Assembly (NCBI GenBank): GCA_022376465.1
Contig: JACDTU010000010.1
Coordinates: 1,116,001-1,180,000 of the forward strand
Origin: Cubamyces lactineus
Taxonomy: Eukaryota > Basidiomycota > Agaricomycetes > Polyporales > Polyporaceae
DNA: 64,000 nucleotides
Direction of reading: 5' to 3'
Position 1 is the first letter of the stretch. Each line of letters opens with the position of its first letter. Below are positions 1 to 12,162 of the stretch, in pieces. Under the pieces are notes generated by a model, which did no database searches, was not told the DNA's origin, and was given only the letters and a program-made list of their open reading frames with translations. Position numbers and translations under genes: made by a program.

Positions 1-1375
1 GCTCCTGCGATACCTTCACGAACACCTTCACGTCCGGAACCCTCTTCAACGCCTCCTCTCCACCCGGCATCGTTCGGATCCAATCTTGCAGGCTCTCCCA
101 TCCACGCTCTAGCTGCTTACTCGTCTGCTGCTCGGCCTCCTCCGCCTTCTTCTGCACGAAGTCGCGCAACTCCTTCAGCTTCTCCTTGTTCTTCGCGCCG
201 TCGCCTTCCGCAGTCTCTTTGACTTTCTTGAAGATTTCCTGCGCGCTCGAGCTGCTGCCAGAAAGCGCTGCGGCTCCCGCCGCAATGAACTTGTCCTGGT
301 TCTCCGTCAAGAGCTGCTTTATCTCGGGAAGCTTGTCGAGGTACGGCCCCGCCTCTTTCAACGCGCGATTCCACGCATCTTGCGACGACGCTTGCGCAAT
401 TTTGCGGACCTCTTCGGTCTTCGACTGAATGAGCTGCTTCGCTTGGTCGAGACCCTCCTGCGAAAAGCCTTTGGAGAATATCTCTTTGATCTGTCGAGCA
501 TCCGTTAAGCGCCATGGCTTCCAGGAGATATTGACGCAAGTGCCTACCTGCTGACTGGTCTCATCGTACAACTTCTTTGCCTCTGGGCCCTTCGTCTCCG
601 CCATCTTCTTCAACTCGTCGTAACCGCCTCCGAGCTTCTCAGATACCTGGGGATACTTCTGACTCAAAGATCCGAACGCGTCCTTCCCTGCTTTTTCACC
701 AAGCTCTTGCAATTGAGCGCTACGCTTCTTGAGCACGTCAAAGACCTTCATTGCTGTCGCCGCGTCCAAGGCGCTCTCTGAATCCCTAACGACTACCCGC
801 ACCTCCTCATAACCGTCGGAAACGATGCGGTTGACTTCGTCACCATGCGAATCACGGAGCTGGTCGATAGTGTCGAAAACCGCGTCGACGTGCGGACGCG
901 CTCCAGGGATGACGACGAGGTAGGAGCGCGACACGTCCCGCAAGTAGTCAAGCGCCTCGTTCGGATTCTTCGGCGCCTTCTCTGCAATGGTCGCCTTGGT
1001 CTGTTGGTAGTAGTTTGACACGGTCTTGGACGCATCCACGGCTGTCTTGGCACCAGAGAAGTGATACCATGCGTAGCCTATCCAAACGTCAGTCAATCAA
1101 ATGGTCGCCCCTCCAATCATGCGGCTCGCAAGGTACATACCTCCAAGAAGGACGACTGCTCCCCCGGCTACGCCAGCAGCGACATGCGAGCCGCCAAATG
1201 ACGAACCTGGCGCGGAGGTCGAATTCGTAGACTGGTGGCGCTGGAAAGTGCGTCTACCCGCGATGCGACGCGCCGCGACCGGGTAGTATCGCGCAGTGAC
1301 CGACTTGGTTGATGTGCGAAGCGTAGAGGCGTACATGGCTGCTATTCGTTTGAGCTGTGTGGGATACGGAAGCAA
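1..1375 (-). CDS. Mitochondrial membrane-anchored coiled-coil protein (3' end off window)
   Basis: Three exons fit: 1375-1141, 1077-548 and 490 to beyond the left edge; both introns (1140-1078, 547-491) are GT-AG and keep frame. The first ~55 residues are rich in Arg, Ser and Thr and lack acids, as in a mitochondrial presequence. A single membrane segment follows (Gly/Ala/Val-rich, ending ..AVVLLGGYAWY). The remaining 330 or more residues are charged, helical and Lys/Glu/Gln-rich with Ala repeats, resembling apolipoprotein- or LEA-like amphipathic helices. A second in-frame Met lies 13 codons downstream, so the start could be 1336. I recognise no named domain; an inner-membrane protein facing matrix or intermembrane space is inference. 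The stop codon is not in the window. Confidence 0.75.
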
Positions 1376-1742
1376 AGGTAAATGGGGGAGATATGGACAG
1401 CGGAGAACGCAGGACGGGGTATATATACTCGCCTGCGCACGACGCGTTCTGGGCGCTAGAGTGACGCGCGGGTGTAATGTCGTCAGTGGAGGGCGATGTC
1501 ACTGACGTCATGGGCTCATACACATATGGGTCCAAGTTGCCTCAGTTTATGCATGGCGCAGTTCAGTATACTTGCCACCAGTTCAGGATAGTCGGTATAC
1601 TCTGTGCACTCGGCCCCAACGACAGGCCGCTGCCCCAACGTGTCTGTATATGCGCTTGACCACAACATAAACATTCCATATTAATGCCAATGTGATTCCA
1701 AGCCCGAGTTCGAGCATACATTCGAGATATTGGTCTCTCGCA
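1376..1742. other. Intergenic, no gene seen
   Basis: This stretch lies between the start of the mitochondrial-protein gene and the stop of the small secreted-protein gene, both on the minus strand. It should hold the promoter of the former and the 3' UTR of the latter. I see no convincing ORF or repeat. Confidence 0.6.
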
Positions 1743-2148
1743 CTAGTGGAAGCCCATCCAGCAGCGAGCGCCCCCTTCAAAGTCGTCGCACTCCACGTCC
1801 GACGCGCCCTGGTTGATCGCCTGTACGAGCAGGCCTGCGCACGCGTCGTAGCAGTTTGTCGGGCTCTTGTAGTTGTGACTGCCCTTAAACCAGCCTCGAC
1901 CGCCGCAGTCCTGACCACTCTGTTCCGCCATCAAGGTATGGTCAGCTTCATCTCTCTAGGATATCGACAAAAGGGATGCAAAGAGAGAGGCATACCCAGT
2001 TGTCCCAGCGGTAGTTGGTGAGGCAGTTGTGCAGGGCTACTTGGTCGGTGGCGCCAAGGGCGTTGTATTGACGGACGATAGATGCATTGGCCGACACTTG
2101 CGTGACGGCAAAGGCGACTATGGAGACGAATACCGCAGCGACCTTCAT
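1743..2148 (-). CDS. Small secreted cysteine-rich protein
   Basis: Two exons, 2148-1996 and 1919-1743, join in phase 0 across a 76-nt GT-AG intron and give 109 residues. Residues 1-20 are a classical signal peptide (MKVAAVFVSIVAFAVTQVSA) with cleavage likely after SA or NA. The mature part is about 89 residues with six cysteines: one in exon 1 (HNC) and five in exon 2 (DC, NC, AC, EC, RC), enough for three disulfides. It is rich in Gly, Asn and Trp. Nothing indicates a GPI anchor. Size, signal peptide and paired Cys fit the small-secreted-protein class of wood-decay and symbiotic Agaricomycetes. I do not recognise the family: hydrophobins have eight Cys and cerato-platanins are longer. The consensus TATA box upstream suggests inducible or strong expression. 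Confidence 0.8.
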
Positions 2149-2308
2149 GTCTGTTACGTTGGAGTAGATGAGGTAGGTAGAGTGGCTGTCGCAGGGTGCT
2201 CAGTTCCGGGCCGTATATTGGTCAGTCCGCTAGTCAACTCACTGGTTGAGAAGAGGCGAGAGGGAGACTGTAGAGAAGGTGTTGGCGAGAATGAAGGGGC
2301 TATCCTTG

Positions 2309-2316
2309 CTTTTATA
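2309..2316 (-). promoter_or_regulatory. TATA box of the small secreted-protein gene
   Basis: TATAAAAG on the minus strand, about 160 bp upstream of the ATG at 2148. A start site ~30 bp downstream would leave a ~130-nt leader. No competing gene lies in between. Confidence 0.5.
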
Positions 2317-3271
2317 CCTGTGGCCCGCGAGCCCGTACGCTGGAAAACCCGCCACCACCCTATACTAGCTGATTACACTAAGAACAATCCGGGGCGCCTG
2401 AGTCATGGCATTTGGAATATTGGTGAGCCAAGAGGAGGCCTACGGGGGACATGGACAGGAAGTGATCCACACACGTCAAGCATTGGCCCCAACCATCACA
2501 GCGGGGCGTAGTTTCTCTTATGCCAAGTTCTATTAAATCCACAGCAATTGCGACCCACGTCGGAGCGGGCTCGGCGTCGATCTATGAGCGGCTCCATTAG
2601 CCAGCTGTAAAGCACAATCGCTAAGCGTCTAGTGTACATCCACCGTCTTGGCCGGAGTTCAAGCGCGGATGGAATTGGACGAGACATTGGCTTGCCAGTG
2701 GCTATATGCGCTGTGCATGGACAAACACAAATCCACCGAAGACACTACGCACATGTTTCTTGAGCAAAAGACAGAGCCGTCGAATACTTCAAGCTCCTTC
2801 GATGCTCGTTAACTCTTACATGAGCTTCCAAGGGCTACGTGAATCTGCTTGGCATGCCCGTACGCGTGGACAACACTTCCAGGTTCCCTAGGCCTGTGTT
2901 TTTGACAGTGACTTCATTAATTGGAGGATTATCGAAGAACTCTGCAGAGATGACTTACAGTTCCCGCCATCTGCTATTGATGAACTGGGACGTCGTCGTT
3001 GAAGTCCGAGTCCATAGTGGGGACTCAGCCGAAGCGGTTGAAGCCAATAGCTTCTGATTCTAACATGAGCAAACACAGCACCGCCACCTTGTGGCTTAGA
3101 CAGCATGCTCTCTTGCTATATCCCGTCATTCACCGGAGTTCGGTACCCGCTTAACGCATCTGCTATACACAATCCGCTGTTTCGCCGCCTTTTCTCGCTG
3201 TCTACTCACGGGTGACCTACATCTCCATCTCAACGACTAGAGCACACCCAGAGAATACTACCGTCTGCAGT
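2317..3271. other. Intergenic, no gene seen
   Basis: Only short, overlapping open frames on both strands without recognisable composition. It lies between two divergent genes and should hold the promoter of SNU23 and distal elements of the secreted-protein gene. Confidence 0.5.
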
Positions 3272-4080
3272 ATGTCAGGAAAACAAGGCGCGTACGGCGC
3301 ACGCGCGCAAGACACAGACTTCCGGAAGAAATGGGACAAGGAAGAGTATGCGGAGAAGGCGCGGAAGCGGGATGAGGAGGAGAAGCAGCGCATGCGGGAG
3401 AATGAGGAGCTGCAGAAGCAAGGTACGTCTCCCTCGCCGGACTGTCCAGTCGCGCCCATGCCCATGTAGGCGTGCACAGGGAAGAAGCCACGAAGGACAA
3501 AGAAGGATGACCTCCCCAAACCTACTGAGTTGATGAAGGCTCGAGAGACGCCGCTGGAGCTGGACAAAAACCTTGGGAAGACGATTGTAGTGCAGAACGC
3601 AGGCACGCGTGGACCAGGCGTGCCCGGTTTCTACTGCGAGGTCTGCAATCGAACGTACAAGGACAGCTCAGCATACCTTGACCACATCAACGGACGTGCA
3701 CGTAAGTGGTTATGGTTGTCTGTTGTATGTTTCGCACGACACTATCCTCAAAAACCCCACCAGATCTACGCGCTTTGGGACAGACGACGCGGATAGAGCG
3801 TTCGACCCTCGAGCAGGTCCGTGCGCGAATAGCGTACTTGCGCGAGAAGACGCGTGAAGCTTCCAATGCCAAGTCTTTCGACTTCGAGAAACGGTTAGCG
3901 GAGGTACGCGAAAAGGAGGCCGCAATCCGCGCGGAGAAGAAAGCAGCAAAGAAAGCATTGCGAGAGCGCGCGCGAGTCGAGCTTGCCAAGGACACTGCTA
4001 TAGCCCCTGAGACGAAGCAAGAGGACAACGATATGATGGCTATGATGGGCTTCGCTGGCTTTGGAACGACAAAGAAGTGA
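3272..4080 (+). CDS. SNU23: U4/U6.U5 tri-snRNP component Snu23 (ZMAT2)
   Basis: Exons 3272-3422, 3480-3701 and 3764-4080 splice in frame to 229 residues. The protein starts MSGKQGAYGARAQDTDFRKK, followed by a charged helix (WDKEEYAEKARKRDEEEK), a basic KKPRRTKKDDLPKPTELMKAR segment split by intron 1, and a U1-type C2H2 zinc finger (FYCEVCNRTYKDSSAYLDHI...H, residues ~100-125) whose last His is completed across intron 2. The C-terminal half is a Lys/Glu/Arg coiled coil ending in an MMGFAGFGTTKK tail. All of this matches the Snu23/ZMAT2 family, which sits near the 5' splice site in the pre-catalytic spliceosome; the family is about 200-230 residues. It is convergent with the IleRS gene, 157 bp between stops. 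The ATG at 3272 is preferred over an in-frame upstream one because the family starts here. Confidence 0.93.
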
Positions 4081-4237
4081 CCAGGACCCTGCGATCACGA
4101 TTGTCTGTACTATGTATATCCCCACTGCTCCTTCACCAGAGGGCACAGATGCAGTTGTAATTCTAGATGCACACAGACTACTGTAATACACTTCTCAAGT
4201 TTGCTTTTCTCCCAGGAACCCCTACGAGGATGAAAGT

Positions 4238-7200
4238 CTACCGCCACGCAAGTGACAAGACGAACTTGACTTCGGCGATCTCCTGCTCCTCCTCGAGAAG
4301 CACTTTGCGGTCCGCACCGCGCTCGCTGACGTCGCGAGGGGCGCTCCGCACAGTCTTCTCGATGACATCCATGTACGCCTCCATGGCCGCGCGGATGTCC
4401 TCTCCGACGCCCTGCTCGAACGAGTAGAAGACGTCGACATCATCTGTCGCCTGCAGGCCGGCCCGTTTCCGCAGCTTCTGAACGCGGTTTATGAGCTCGC
4501 GCGCGAGGTACTCGGTCTGGAGCTCCGGGTGGACCTGGATGTCGAGCCGGACGACCACCTCGTTGTCGGTGTTGGTCGCATACTGTGCTGAGCCGCCCTC
4601 ACTCTGCTCGGGTAGCTCGATGTAGCGTTGCACGGCGAGATCGCCTGCGACGAGCTCGATGCCGTCGACGGTGATCTTGCCGGTGTCGAGGTATTTCCGT
4701 ACCTCGTCGCTCGAGACAGATGGGAGGGCGTTCTTGACACGTCCGAGGTCTTTGCGCAGCTTGCGGCCAAGCACGGCCCAGTCGGCGACCGCACGGTACT
4801 TGACGCCAGCAGCGTGCTCGTCGGAGGTGAAGACGATGTCGCGGACGTTAAGCTCAGACTGAACATAGCGTTGGAGCTCCTTTACGTCCTCGAGCCATTC
4901 AGGGTCGGCGTGGAAGACCAAGAGTTCCCTGAGGGGAGTCTGACGCGGTCGATCATGTAAGTGGAGGTGCGATCACAATGAAGGGTATACTCACCTTGAG
5001 GGAGAGGTTGTGGCGCTCACGGACATTCCGCGTGAGCTCGATGACGGTCTGCATGCGCTTGACCTTACGCTCGATCACCTCATCGAAGTATTCCTCCTTG
5101 ACCTCGGGGAAGGGCAAGAAGTGGATGGAGCGCCTGTCGCCAGCCTTAGGATCCTCAGGAATGAATCTCCGGAGTTCCTGGTAGATGTTCTCCGTCAAGA
5201 AGGGGGTGTACGAAGACTGAAGAATAACGCCAATTAGTATCACATTCCGTTCACCGTTCAGGCAAACTCAAGCGTACCATCGTCTGACAGAGCGTGAGGA
5301 GCGTCTCAAACAGAGTGTTGAGCGCCGCGATGGTGTCCTCGACACCATCCTCACCCTTGAGTCGCCGACGGTTAAAGCGGATATACCAGTTCGTGAGCTC
5401 GTCAATGAGGTCGAGAAGACGAGGAATGATCGTGTAGAGCCTGTATGCAGCCATCTCCTCACGCACGAGGCGGATGAGGGACTGACACCGGGCGAGGATC
5501 CAGCGGTCCATGACATTCTGCGAAACGGGCGCGTGTGCATGGTAGACAAACGTGCGGCCAGTCGTCTTCTGCAGCAATGCAGCTTGACCGAGGAAGAAGC
5601 GGAAGGAGTTGAGCCAGGGAAGGAGGACACGCGAGACAACCTCGCGGACACCAGCTTCACGGAAGCGGAGGTTGTCACCACGGACGATGGGCGAGTTCAC
5701 AAGGAACATTCTATACGACAGAATATTAGTACTGTAGGATACTTGAAGTAAGATCTCCGCCTCACCTCGTTGCGTCAGCACCGTACTGATCGATGATGAG
5801 GTTGGGATCGGGGTAGTTCTTCAAACTCTTACTCATCTTCTTGCCATCCCTGGAAACCTTATCAACAACGATTGTGAGAGATGGAGGCATGCGACATACT
5901 CTGCAAGAACGAGACCGGTGACGATAAGATTCTTCCATGGCGCCTTGCCGAAGAGGTGGGTCGAGAGGACGAGGAGCGTGTAGAACCAACCGCGCGTCTG
6001 GTCGATACCCTCGGAGACGAAGTCAGCCGGGAACGTTTTCTCGAACAGCTCCTTGTTCTCAAACGGATAGTGAAGCTGAGCGTAAGGCATGCTATACGAG
6101 CATTTAAGTAAGGATGCTTTCGGATGCGATAAATACGCTTACCTTCCGGACTCGAACCAGCAGTCAAAGACCGCCTCAATGCGCTTGAGTTGTCCTTTGC
6201 CTTTCTGCGAAGGGATAGTGATGTGGTCGATCTTGTCTCTGTGTAGGTCGTCGATGCCCTTGACACCAGACAGCCTCTCGAGCTCCTCGACCGAGCCAAC
6301 GCAAACAATCTGAATCACAGCTATACGTTAGATGGGATGCGAGTGCATCGTCCGAAGATACGAACCTCTTCCAGATCGTCACTTGCCCAGAGCGGGATGG
6401 GTGTTCCCCAGTAACGATTCCGGGAGACGTTCCAGTCACGGGCGTTTGAGATCCAGTTACCGAAGCGACCATCGCCGACGCTCTGCGGCACCCATCGGGT
6501 CTCCTTGTTGTTGGCAACGAGCTGGTCGACGATCGGCTGGACACGAACGAACCACGCAGGGATAGCGCGGTAGATGAGTGGGGTACCGGACCTGCATGAA
6601 ATCGATGAAGCCCTGAACCATACAATGTGATCACGGCTGCGCACCTCCAGCAGAAGGGATACGTGTGGTTGATAGTGGACTGTACAATCAAACGCCCCTT
6701 GTTCTTCAGCACCTTCTGGATGTCTTTGTCCGCCGCCTATGATACTAGTCAGAATCGTGCTGAGTTGTAGACCGGTCTCTGCGCGATTTACCTTGACATG
6801 TTGGCCAGCAAAATCAGGGACCTCCTGAGTGAAGCGACCGGCGTCATCGATCGGGCAAGGGGGAGTGTCTTCGGGACGGAGGACGCCGTTCTCGATAGCG
6901 ACCCGGTGATCGTCTTCACCGAACGCGGGTGCCTGGTGGACGATACCCGTACCGTCCTCAGCAGTGACGTAGGTATCGTTGAGCACGCGGAACGCCTTGT
7001 CCTCAAACTGCGCAGCCAGTGAGCATAATCTGCAACACGCCACGAACGAGATACTAACCTGTTCAGTGAAGTATTCGAAGAGCGGAACGTATCTCCAGCC
7101 CTTCATATCGGAACCCTTAAACGTAGCAAGTTTCTTGAACTTGGCCTTCTTCGGGTCTTTGTACAGAGTTTTGAGCAGGTTCTCGTGAATGATGAAGTTT

Positions 7201-8077
7201 TGATCCCGCTCTTGGTCGTGGATTTTGATGTAGGTGTAATCGGGGTGAACGCAAAGGGCGAGGTTGGATGGAAGTGTCCAGGGCGTGGTCGTCCATGCGA
7301 GAAGGGAGGTCGTGCGGTCATCTACGAGGGGGAATGCAACAGTCACAGCAGGATCGTTCACTTCCTTGTAGGCGAGATTCGCCTCGAAGTTTGAGAGAGG
7401 CGTCAGAAGTCCGGTCGAGTAGGGCATGACCTTCAGTCCGCGGTAGATCATGCCCTTGTCGAAGAGCTGCTTGAATGCCCACCACACGCTCTCCATAAAG
7501 GTAATGTTGAGGGTTTTGTAATCGTTGTCAAAATCGATCCAGCGACCCATGCGCTCGACGGTACGGCGCCATTCTGAGGAGTAACGCATGACGATGGCGC
7601 GACACTCAGCGTTGTACTTGTCGATGCCCAGCTTCATGACATCGTCCCGACAGGTGATCTCCAGCTTCTTGTCGATCTCGTGCTCGACCGGGACACCGTG
7701 TGTATCCCAACCGAATCGACGAGTTACGTGAAACCCACTGGCGTGGGCGTGTCTTGTAACAATGTCCTAGCACGATCTCGTTGGCTAGTAATCACCCTCG
7801 ATCGTAATAGAGACATACCTTGATCGTTCCGGCCAAGAGATGTCCATAATGTGGCAGACCGGTTGCAAACGGAGGGCCATCATAGAAGGAGTACTCAGGC
7901 CTACCCTCAGAGAGTTTCAAGCTCGTTTGGAAGGCATCAATCTCTCTCCAATACTCGATGACTTTCTCCTCCTCCTTAGCGAAATTGAACGGTGCAGACA
8001 CTAGATCTGATGTCAGCTTGTGTGTCCGCAGTTATCGCGAGTTTCTACCACTCACAGTTGTGAGGTGGGAAGGGCAT
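4238..8077 (-). CDS. ILS1: Cytosolic isoleucyl-tRNA synthetase
   Basis: A gene with a dozen or so exons on the minus strand. Exon 1 (8077-8056, MPFPPHN) joins exon 2 from 8000 to give ..[19 protein letters not shown]. The class I signatures are present: the HIGH motif as HYGH in [15 protein letters not shown] (near 7830) and KMSKS in [16 protein letters not shown] (near 5835). Between them lies the CP1 editing domain ([13 protein letters not shown] near 7280; [16 protein letters not shown] near 6910). The anticodon-binding part begins [13 protein letters not shown], and a C-terminal extension follows (4921-4238) of the eukaryotic cytosolic type. Total length is about 1,070 residues, as expected for the family. 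No obvious mitochondrial presequence is seen. The enzyme charges tRNA-Ile with isoleucine and hydrolyses Val-tRNA. Exact inner exon borders were not all fixed. Confidence 0.95.
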
Positions 8078-8689
8078 GGTGGGCAATACGCCTCAAAGAG
8101 GACAGAGCCCGAGTATTTGAGCAGCAAGGATGGAGAGAGCGGGGGAGAGTCAGTTTATCTGCCCAAGTGATTTCTGCTCACTTTCTACTACTAGACAGAT
8201 AAGCGCCGTGGACTTTGCACACGATCAGATCATCTCAGATCGACTCAATCTCTGCACACAAGCGCCTTCAAACGAATTTGGCCGCCGTGCCTCTGCACTC
8301 TGAACTCATGCATATGTCGCGCCAATACCGACGTATGTGCGAGGTGCATCTTACAACCACTCGGGTTTGAACGGTATGACAGAGTCCCCCAAGATTCCCA
8401 ATTCGCACAGACGCGTTGAATCATATCCGAGAGGACACAGGCCGGGATGGGTTGTAAGAACCATGGCGCCGTTGCGGGCCAGCGAACACACCGACGAATT
8501 GGTGTGGCCAATAGCATACATAAGACCTAGTGTCTGTACATACCACTGGCGGGGGTGGGTGAGGATTGCTACATGAAGCGGTATCGAGCAAGCCTCTGAG
8601 AACCTCACGCCCCATATTGAACATACAAGTAGATGAGCGACGAAAGGCCAAAATATGTGATAAGAAAGCATGGGCTATAGTTACATCGT
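8078..8689. other. Intergenic, promoter of IleRS gene and 3' UTR of RPL12
   Basis: No supported gene; both flanking genes read on the minus strand. A few overlapping frames on both strands look like shadows of GC-rich sequence. Confidence 0.5.
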
Positions 8690-9367
8690 CTACTCATCTG
8701 GGACCTCGATCTCCCCGTTGTTGATCGCGTCAATGATGTCGTGAGGGGGCTGGCCATCGACCGTGCAGCCAACGCTCTGCGCCGTGCCGAGGATCTCCTT
8801 GGCGCCGTTCGCGAGGGTCTTCGCGAGGGATTTTGACCGCATCGTGCGCGCAATGTCAAGGATCTCGTCGAAGGTGACGTTGCCGCTGTGCTTAATGTTC
8901 TTCTCCTTCTTGCGGTCACGTGGGGGCTCTGCACCAAGTAGGTCCGTTAGGCTCGATAACATGACGCTAATCCCGGAGAATACGAACCCTTGAGAGCCTT
9001 GATGACAAGGGAAGAAGCAGAGGGAACGACGTCGACCTTGGCTTGACGGTTTTGGATGGTAAGCTGGACGGTTACGCGGAGACCCTTCCACGCAGAGGTA
9101 GCCTTGGCGATATCTTCACCGACCTTCTTCGGCGACTATTTCACAACATATTCAGCACCTTCTGAAGACAATGTCGAGTGTGCAAGAGGTGCGTACAAGA
9201 CCAAGGGGACCAATTTTCGGGGCGAGTGCCGAGGAGGCACCGACTTCACCTCCCGTGGCCCGCAGGTAGATGATCTTAATTTCGTTGGGGTCCTAGAGCG
9301 AGCGGGGATCCATAAGCAAACAAGCAGAGCATCCTAGCAGCATGCTACGCACAAACTTCGGGGCCAT
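8690..9367 (-). CDS. RPL12: 60S ribosomal protein L12 (uL11)
   Basis: Exons 9367-9353 (only MAPKF), 9292-9197, 9135-8988 and 8928-8690 join in frame to exactly 165 residues, the usual eukaryotic length. The protein reads [20 protein letters not shown], then [20 protein letters not shown] (peptidyl-stalk-base uL11 signature), [37 protein letters not shown] and the C-terminal [23 protein letters not shown]. uL11 with uL10 forms the base of the GTPase stalk of the large subunit. A tiny first exon and introns near the start are typical of fungal ribosomal protein genes. It is divergent from the cyclin gene with 379 bp between the two start codons, so they may share a promoter region. Confidence 0.97.
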
Positions 9368-9746
9368 GGCGAATGTTGAAGGGGAGGGAGGGGACGGCGG
9401 CGAAGATAGACAGACACGACCAGCTAGATCAGTTTAGTCTCGCACCCGGGCGTATACTTCAAAATAAGGTTTGCGGATGGCGCATGAGCTATACAGGTGT
9501 GGCGGCAGATCCCGTGATCGTCTCATGTTCAGAGCGCCTCACAGAGGACACCAGGCTCTGTCGCGGCGGCTGGGAGATCCCAGATCGGTGCCTGCCTGAT
9601 TTGTGCGATTGTAGTTTGCGCATCAGTCTCGACTTTAGCTTCAGGTCTCCCCTTCCCCGCATTCTCTCTCTTCAACCGCCGCTCACCGTCGGGAACAGCG
9701 AGCACAAGTCTGGGTTGGTGGCGGACAAGGCTACCGCAATGGGTGC

Positions 9747-10906
9747 ATGGAATCTCCAGAGCGGGTCGAAGTACCGGCTGCCTTCGAAGACGTCGATGTA
9801 GATGTCCTCGTGCAACTCATAGGTTCGCAGCGCGTTTTGTGGAGTGCATCGTCCGCCGCGTATACTGACCTCGGGTTCATTGAAGCCGACATGATGGAGC
9901 GTTTGATGGCTATTAACGACCAAATACCACTATCGCCGTAGGTTTGCTTTCGCGGGCCTCGCGAGGCGACTGTACCGACGATACTTGTCCACACAGCGAA
10001 AGTCTCACTCGTTTCCACTCTCGCGCCCCTCCAGGAATCTCCATTCTAGACTATCTCCGGCGCATAGTCAGGTTCACAAGAGCGGAGGTGAGCGCGCACT
10101 GCGCATGTCCGCTCTTCCAACCGGCCCATTGCTCACACAGCACGGGCAGCGGTCATGCCTGTTAATCACGCTGCACTATATCGATCAAGTCTCCGCCCGG
10201 ATGCCCATCTTCTTCCTCACGTCTCTCACCTGCCACCGCTTCGTGATCGCGGCCATCGCCGTCTCTAGCAAGTGCCTTTGCGACGCCTTCTCCAGTAACA
10301 GTGTGTATGCGCGCGTCGGCGGTATACCCCTGGGAGAATTCAACGTCTTAGAGCGCGAGCTGCTGCGCATGATAGACTGGCATTTAACGGTTAGCATTGT
10401 TTTCTTCTATTCCCCCGCTCCCAATTTCGCTTCTTCATGTCGATTGGGACGTCTTGACTGAACTTCGCTCTTGCTGCATTCGCCTGGGACTTTGCATTAT
10501 ATGTGCCGCGGTTCAACGCTCGCTTTAGTGCACAAGGGAAGTCCTCCAGGAGTACTACGTCAGCCTCGTCCACACGTACAGCAAGGGCACGTACTACATT
10601 AACGACCCGCTATCCTCAAGCGGCATCTCTTCGGACAGCGATATGGATTACGACGCCACGCCCTCGCCCACAGCCTCTCCGGCTCCGCCACCGCATCCCG
10701 AACCGCACCCCATTGCGCCGCCAGCCCAAGCCCGTGCTAGCAGCAGCAGCCCATCGGCCCCACGGCGCGAAGCCTCGACGATTCTCATCGACACCGCTAC
10801 CCTCGCGCCGGAGGCGCCGCGGCCTCCCACGCTAGAGCAGAACATGGCGTTCGCGGCTTTCCAGCAGCAGCAACAGCAGCACGAGATGGACACGGACGGG
10901 AGCTAA
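9747..10906 (+). CDS. Pho80/Pcl-type cyclin
   Basis: Five exons, 9747-9822, 9886-9937, 9997-10087, 10150-10389 and 10529-10906, give 278 residues with frame kept throughout. Spliced hallmarks are VLVQLIADMMERLMAINDQ, LTRFHSRAPPGISILDYLRR, the kinase-facing CLLITLHYIDQVSARMP, LTCHRFVIAAIAVSSKCLCD, YARVGGIPLGEFNVLEREL and MIDWHLT-CTREVLQEYYVSLV. This is the cyclin fold of Pho80/PREG-type partners of Pho85-family CDKs, which act in phosphate sensing and polarity. The C-terminal ~100 residues are Pro/Ser/Ala-rich with a six-Gln run and a final MDTDGS, probably disordered. The acceptor at 10149 (..ggcag) is preferred over an earlier one because it restores ERSCLLITLHY. Intron 1 (63 nt) is in frame and without stop, so retention would add 21 residues. 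Confidence 0.9.
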
Positions 10907-12162
10907 CCACGGCGTGTAACACGCATATGATAGGCTATGTCTCACTCCGTGGAGCGTTGGGGCTGCGGGCTGCGCGAACATGCGTGTCCGTCGGCGGAAT
11001 GGACGAACGTGGGTCGGACGAGCCGCATGCTAGCTAGATAATAAGATACTGCAGAGCAAATATTCGTGTTTCGATTAGCCGGTACTGTAACAAGAGAACT
11101 ACAATGCGGCGCGCTGCCTGCGGCCACAGATTTCAGATTGTACATCACCCACATACACACACACGTAGACACACAGAGGGTTCCCGGGATGAAGAAAGAA
11201 AGAAAAAAAAGACAATTTGACAAACAGGCAAACGAGCGTTGTCCGAGAATCCTACCATGGCGCTAAACGAGCGGAAGTGTTCGTGCGAGCAAGATTCCGA
11301 GCGGCGAGTCCGAGTCCGACGCGGGAACGATGCCCGGTATAGAAGTAACAGGGAGCGTAAGAAGGGAGTGGATGTGTGTGCGTTGATGATGTTGTGTTGG
11401 TTTCGACTGCGTATGGCTACCAAGAGCATAGAATAGAATATATACTATACGCGTCCCGAACCAGCGAAAGACGACACTGCGCGCCCGCCAAACCGAACCG
11501 CCAGCCCACCGCCCGTACGTCCGTCCGTCCATCCATCCTAGGTACCGAAGTTGCATGGGAACTACGTCCAGCCAATGTATTCACGACGACGGAGGTATCG
11601 TACAGGCAGTTGGAACATTGCTGGCTTGACAGGAGTACGCTACGGTAGGGCGGGGCAGGTCGTCTAAGCGGTGAGAGGGGGGATAGGGTCAACAGTCCGT
11701 GCAAGGGGGTTTGTTCGTTGAGCTCGCCGGCGCGCGAGGGGCGGGGGTACGGGAAGGGCGGCGCGCAGGCGAGAAGCAGCGAGGATGTGCGGGAGAAGGA
11801 GAAAGTGTGCAGGGGGAACAGGGTAATGCATTACGGCACGACGATGGGGGAGGGAACCAGCTGTGCATGTGGGAGCGCGGGCAATATCGAGAGCGACGAT
11901 GAAGAAAGTGGTGGGAAGATGCAGAGCGGGGAGGGGAGCAAGCGGAGAAACTGAGCGGAATGAGCGTGCACGTCGCGCCACGGAAAGCGGGCTGCGAGAC
12001 CGATCGACTTTCGTGTCGATACCAAACCAGCGCGTGTTAACGCGCGCATATATCATACAACGAGCATCGAGGCTCGCAACTCGAGGGCCAAGAGGGACCA
12101 ATGGCGTACAAGCCACAGTAGTGACACTACGAGCGGTAGGGGCGAGCTAAGAGTAGCGGTTA
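10907..12162. other. Intergenic, no gene seen
   Basis: Region between the convergent 3' ends of the cyclin and kinase genes. It holds a short CA-rich tract (~11148-11175), an A/G-rich stretch (~11187-11215) and purine-rich segments around 11700-11960. Open frames occur on both strands but none has recognisable content. Confidence 0.5.
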
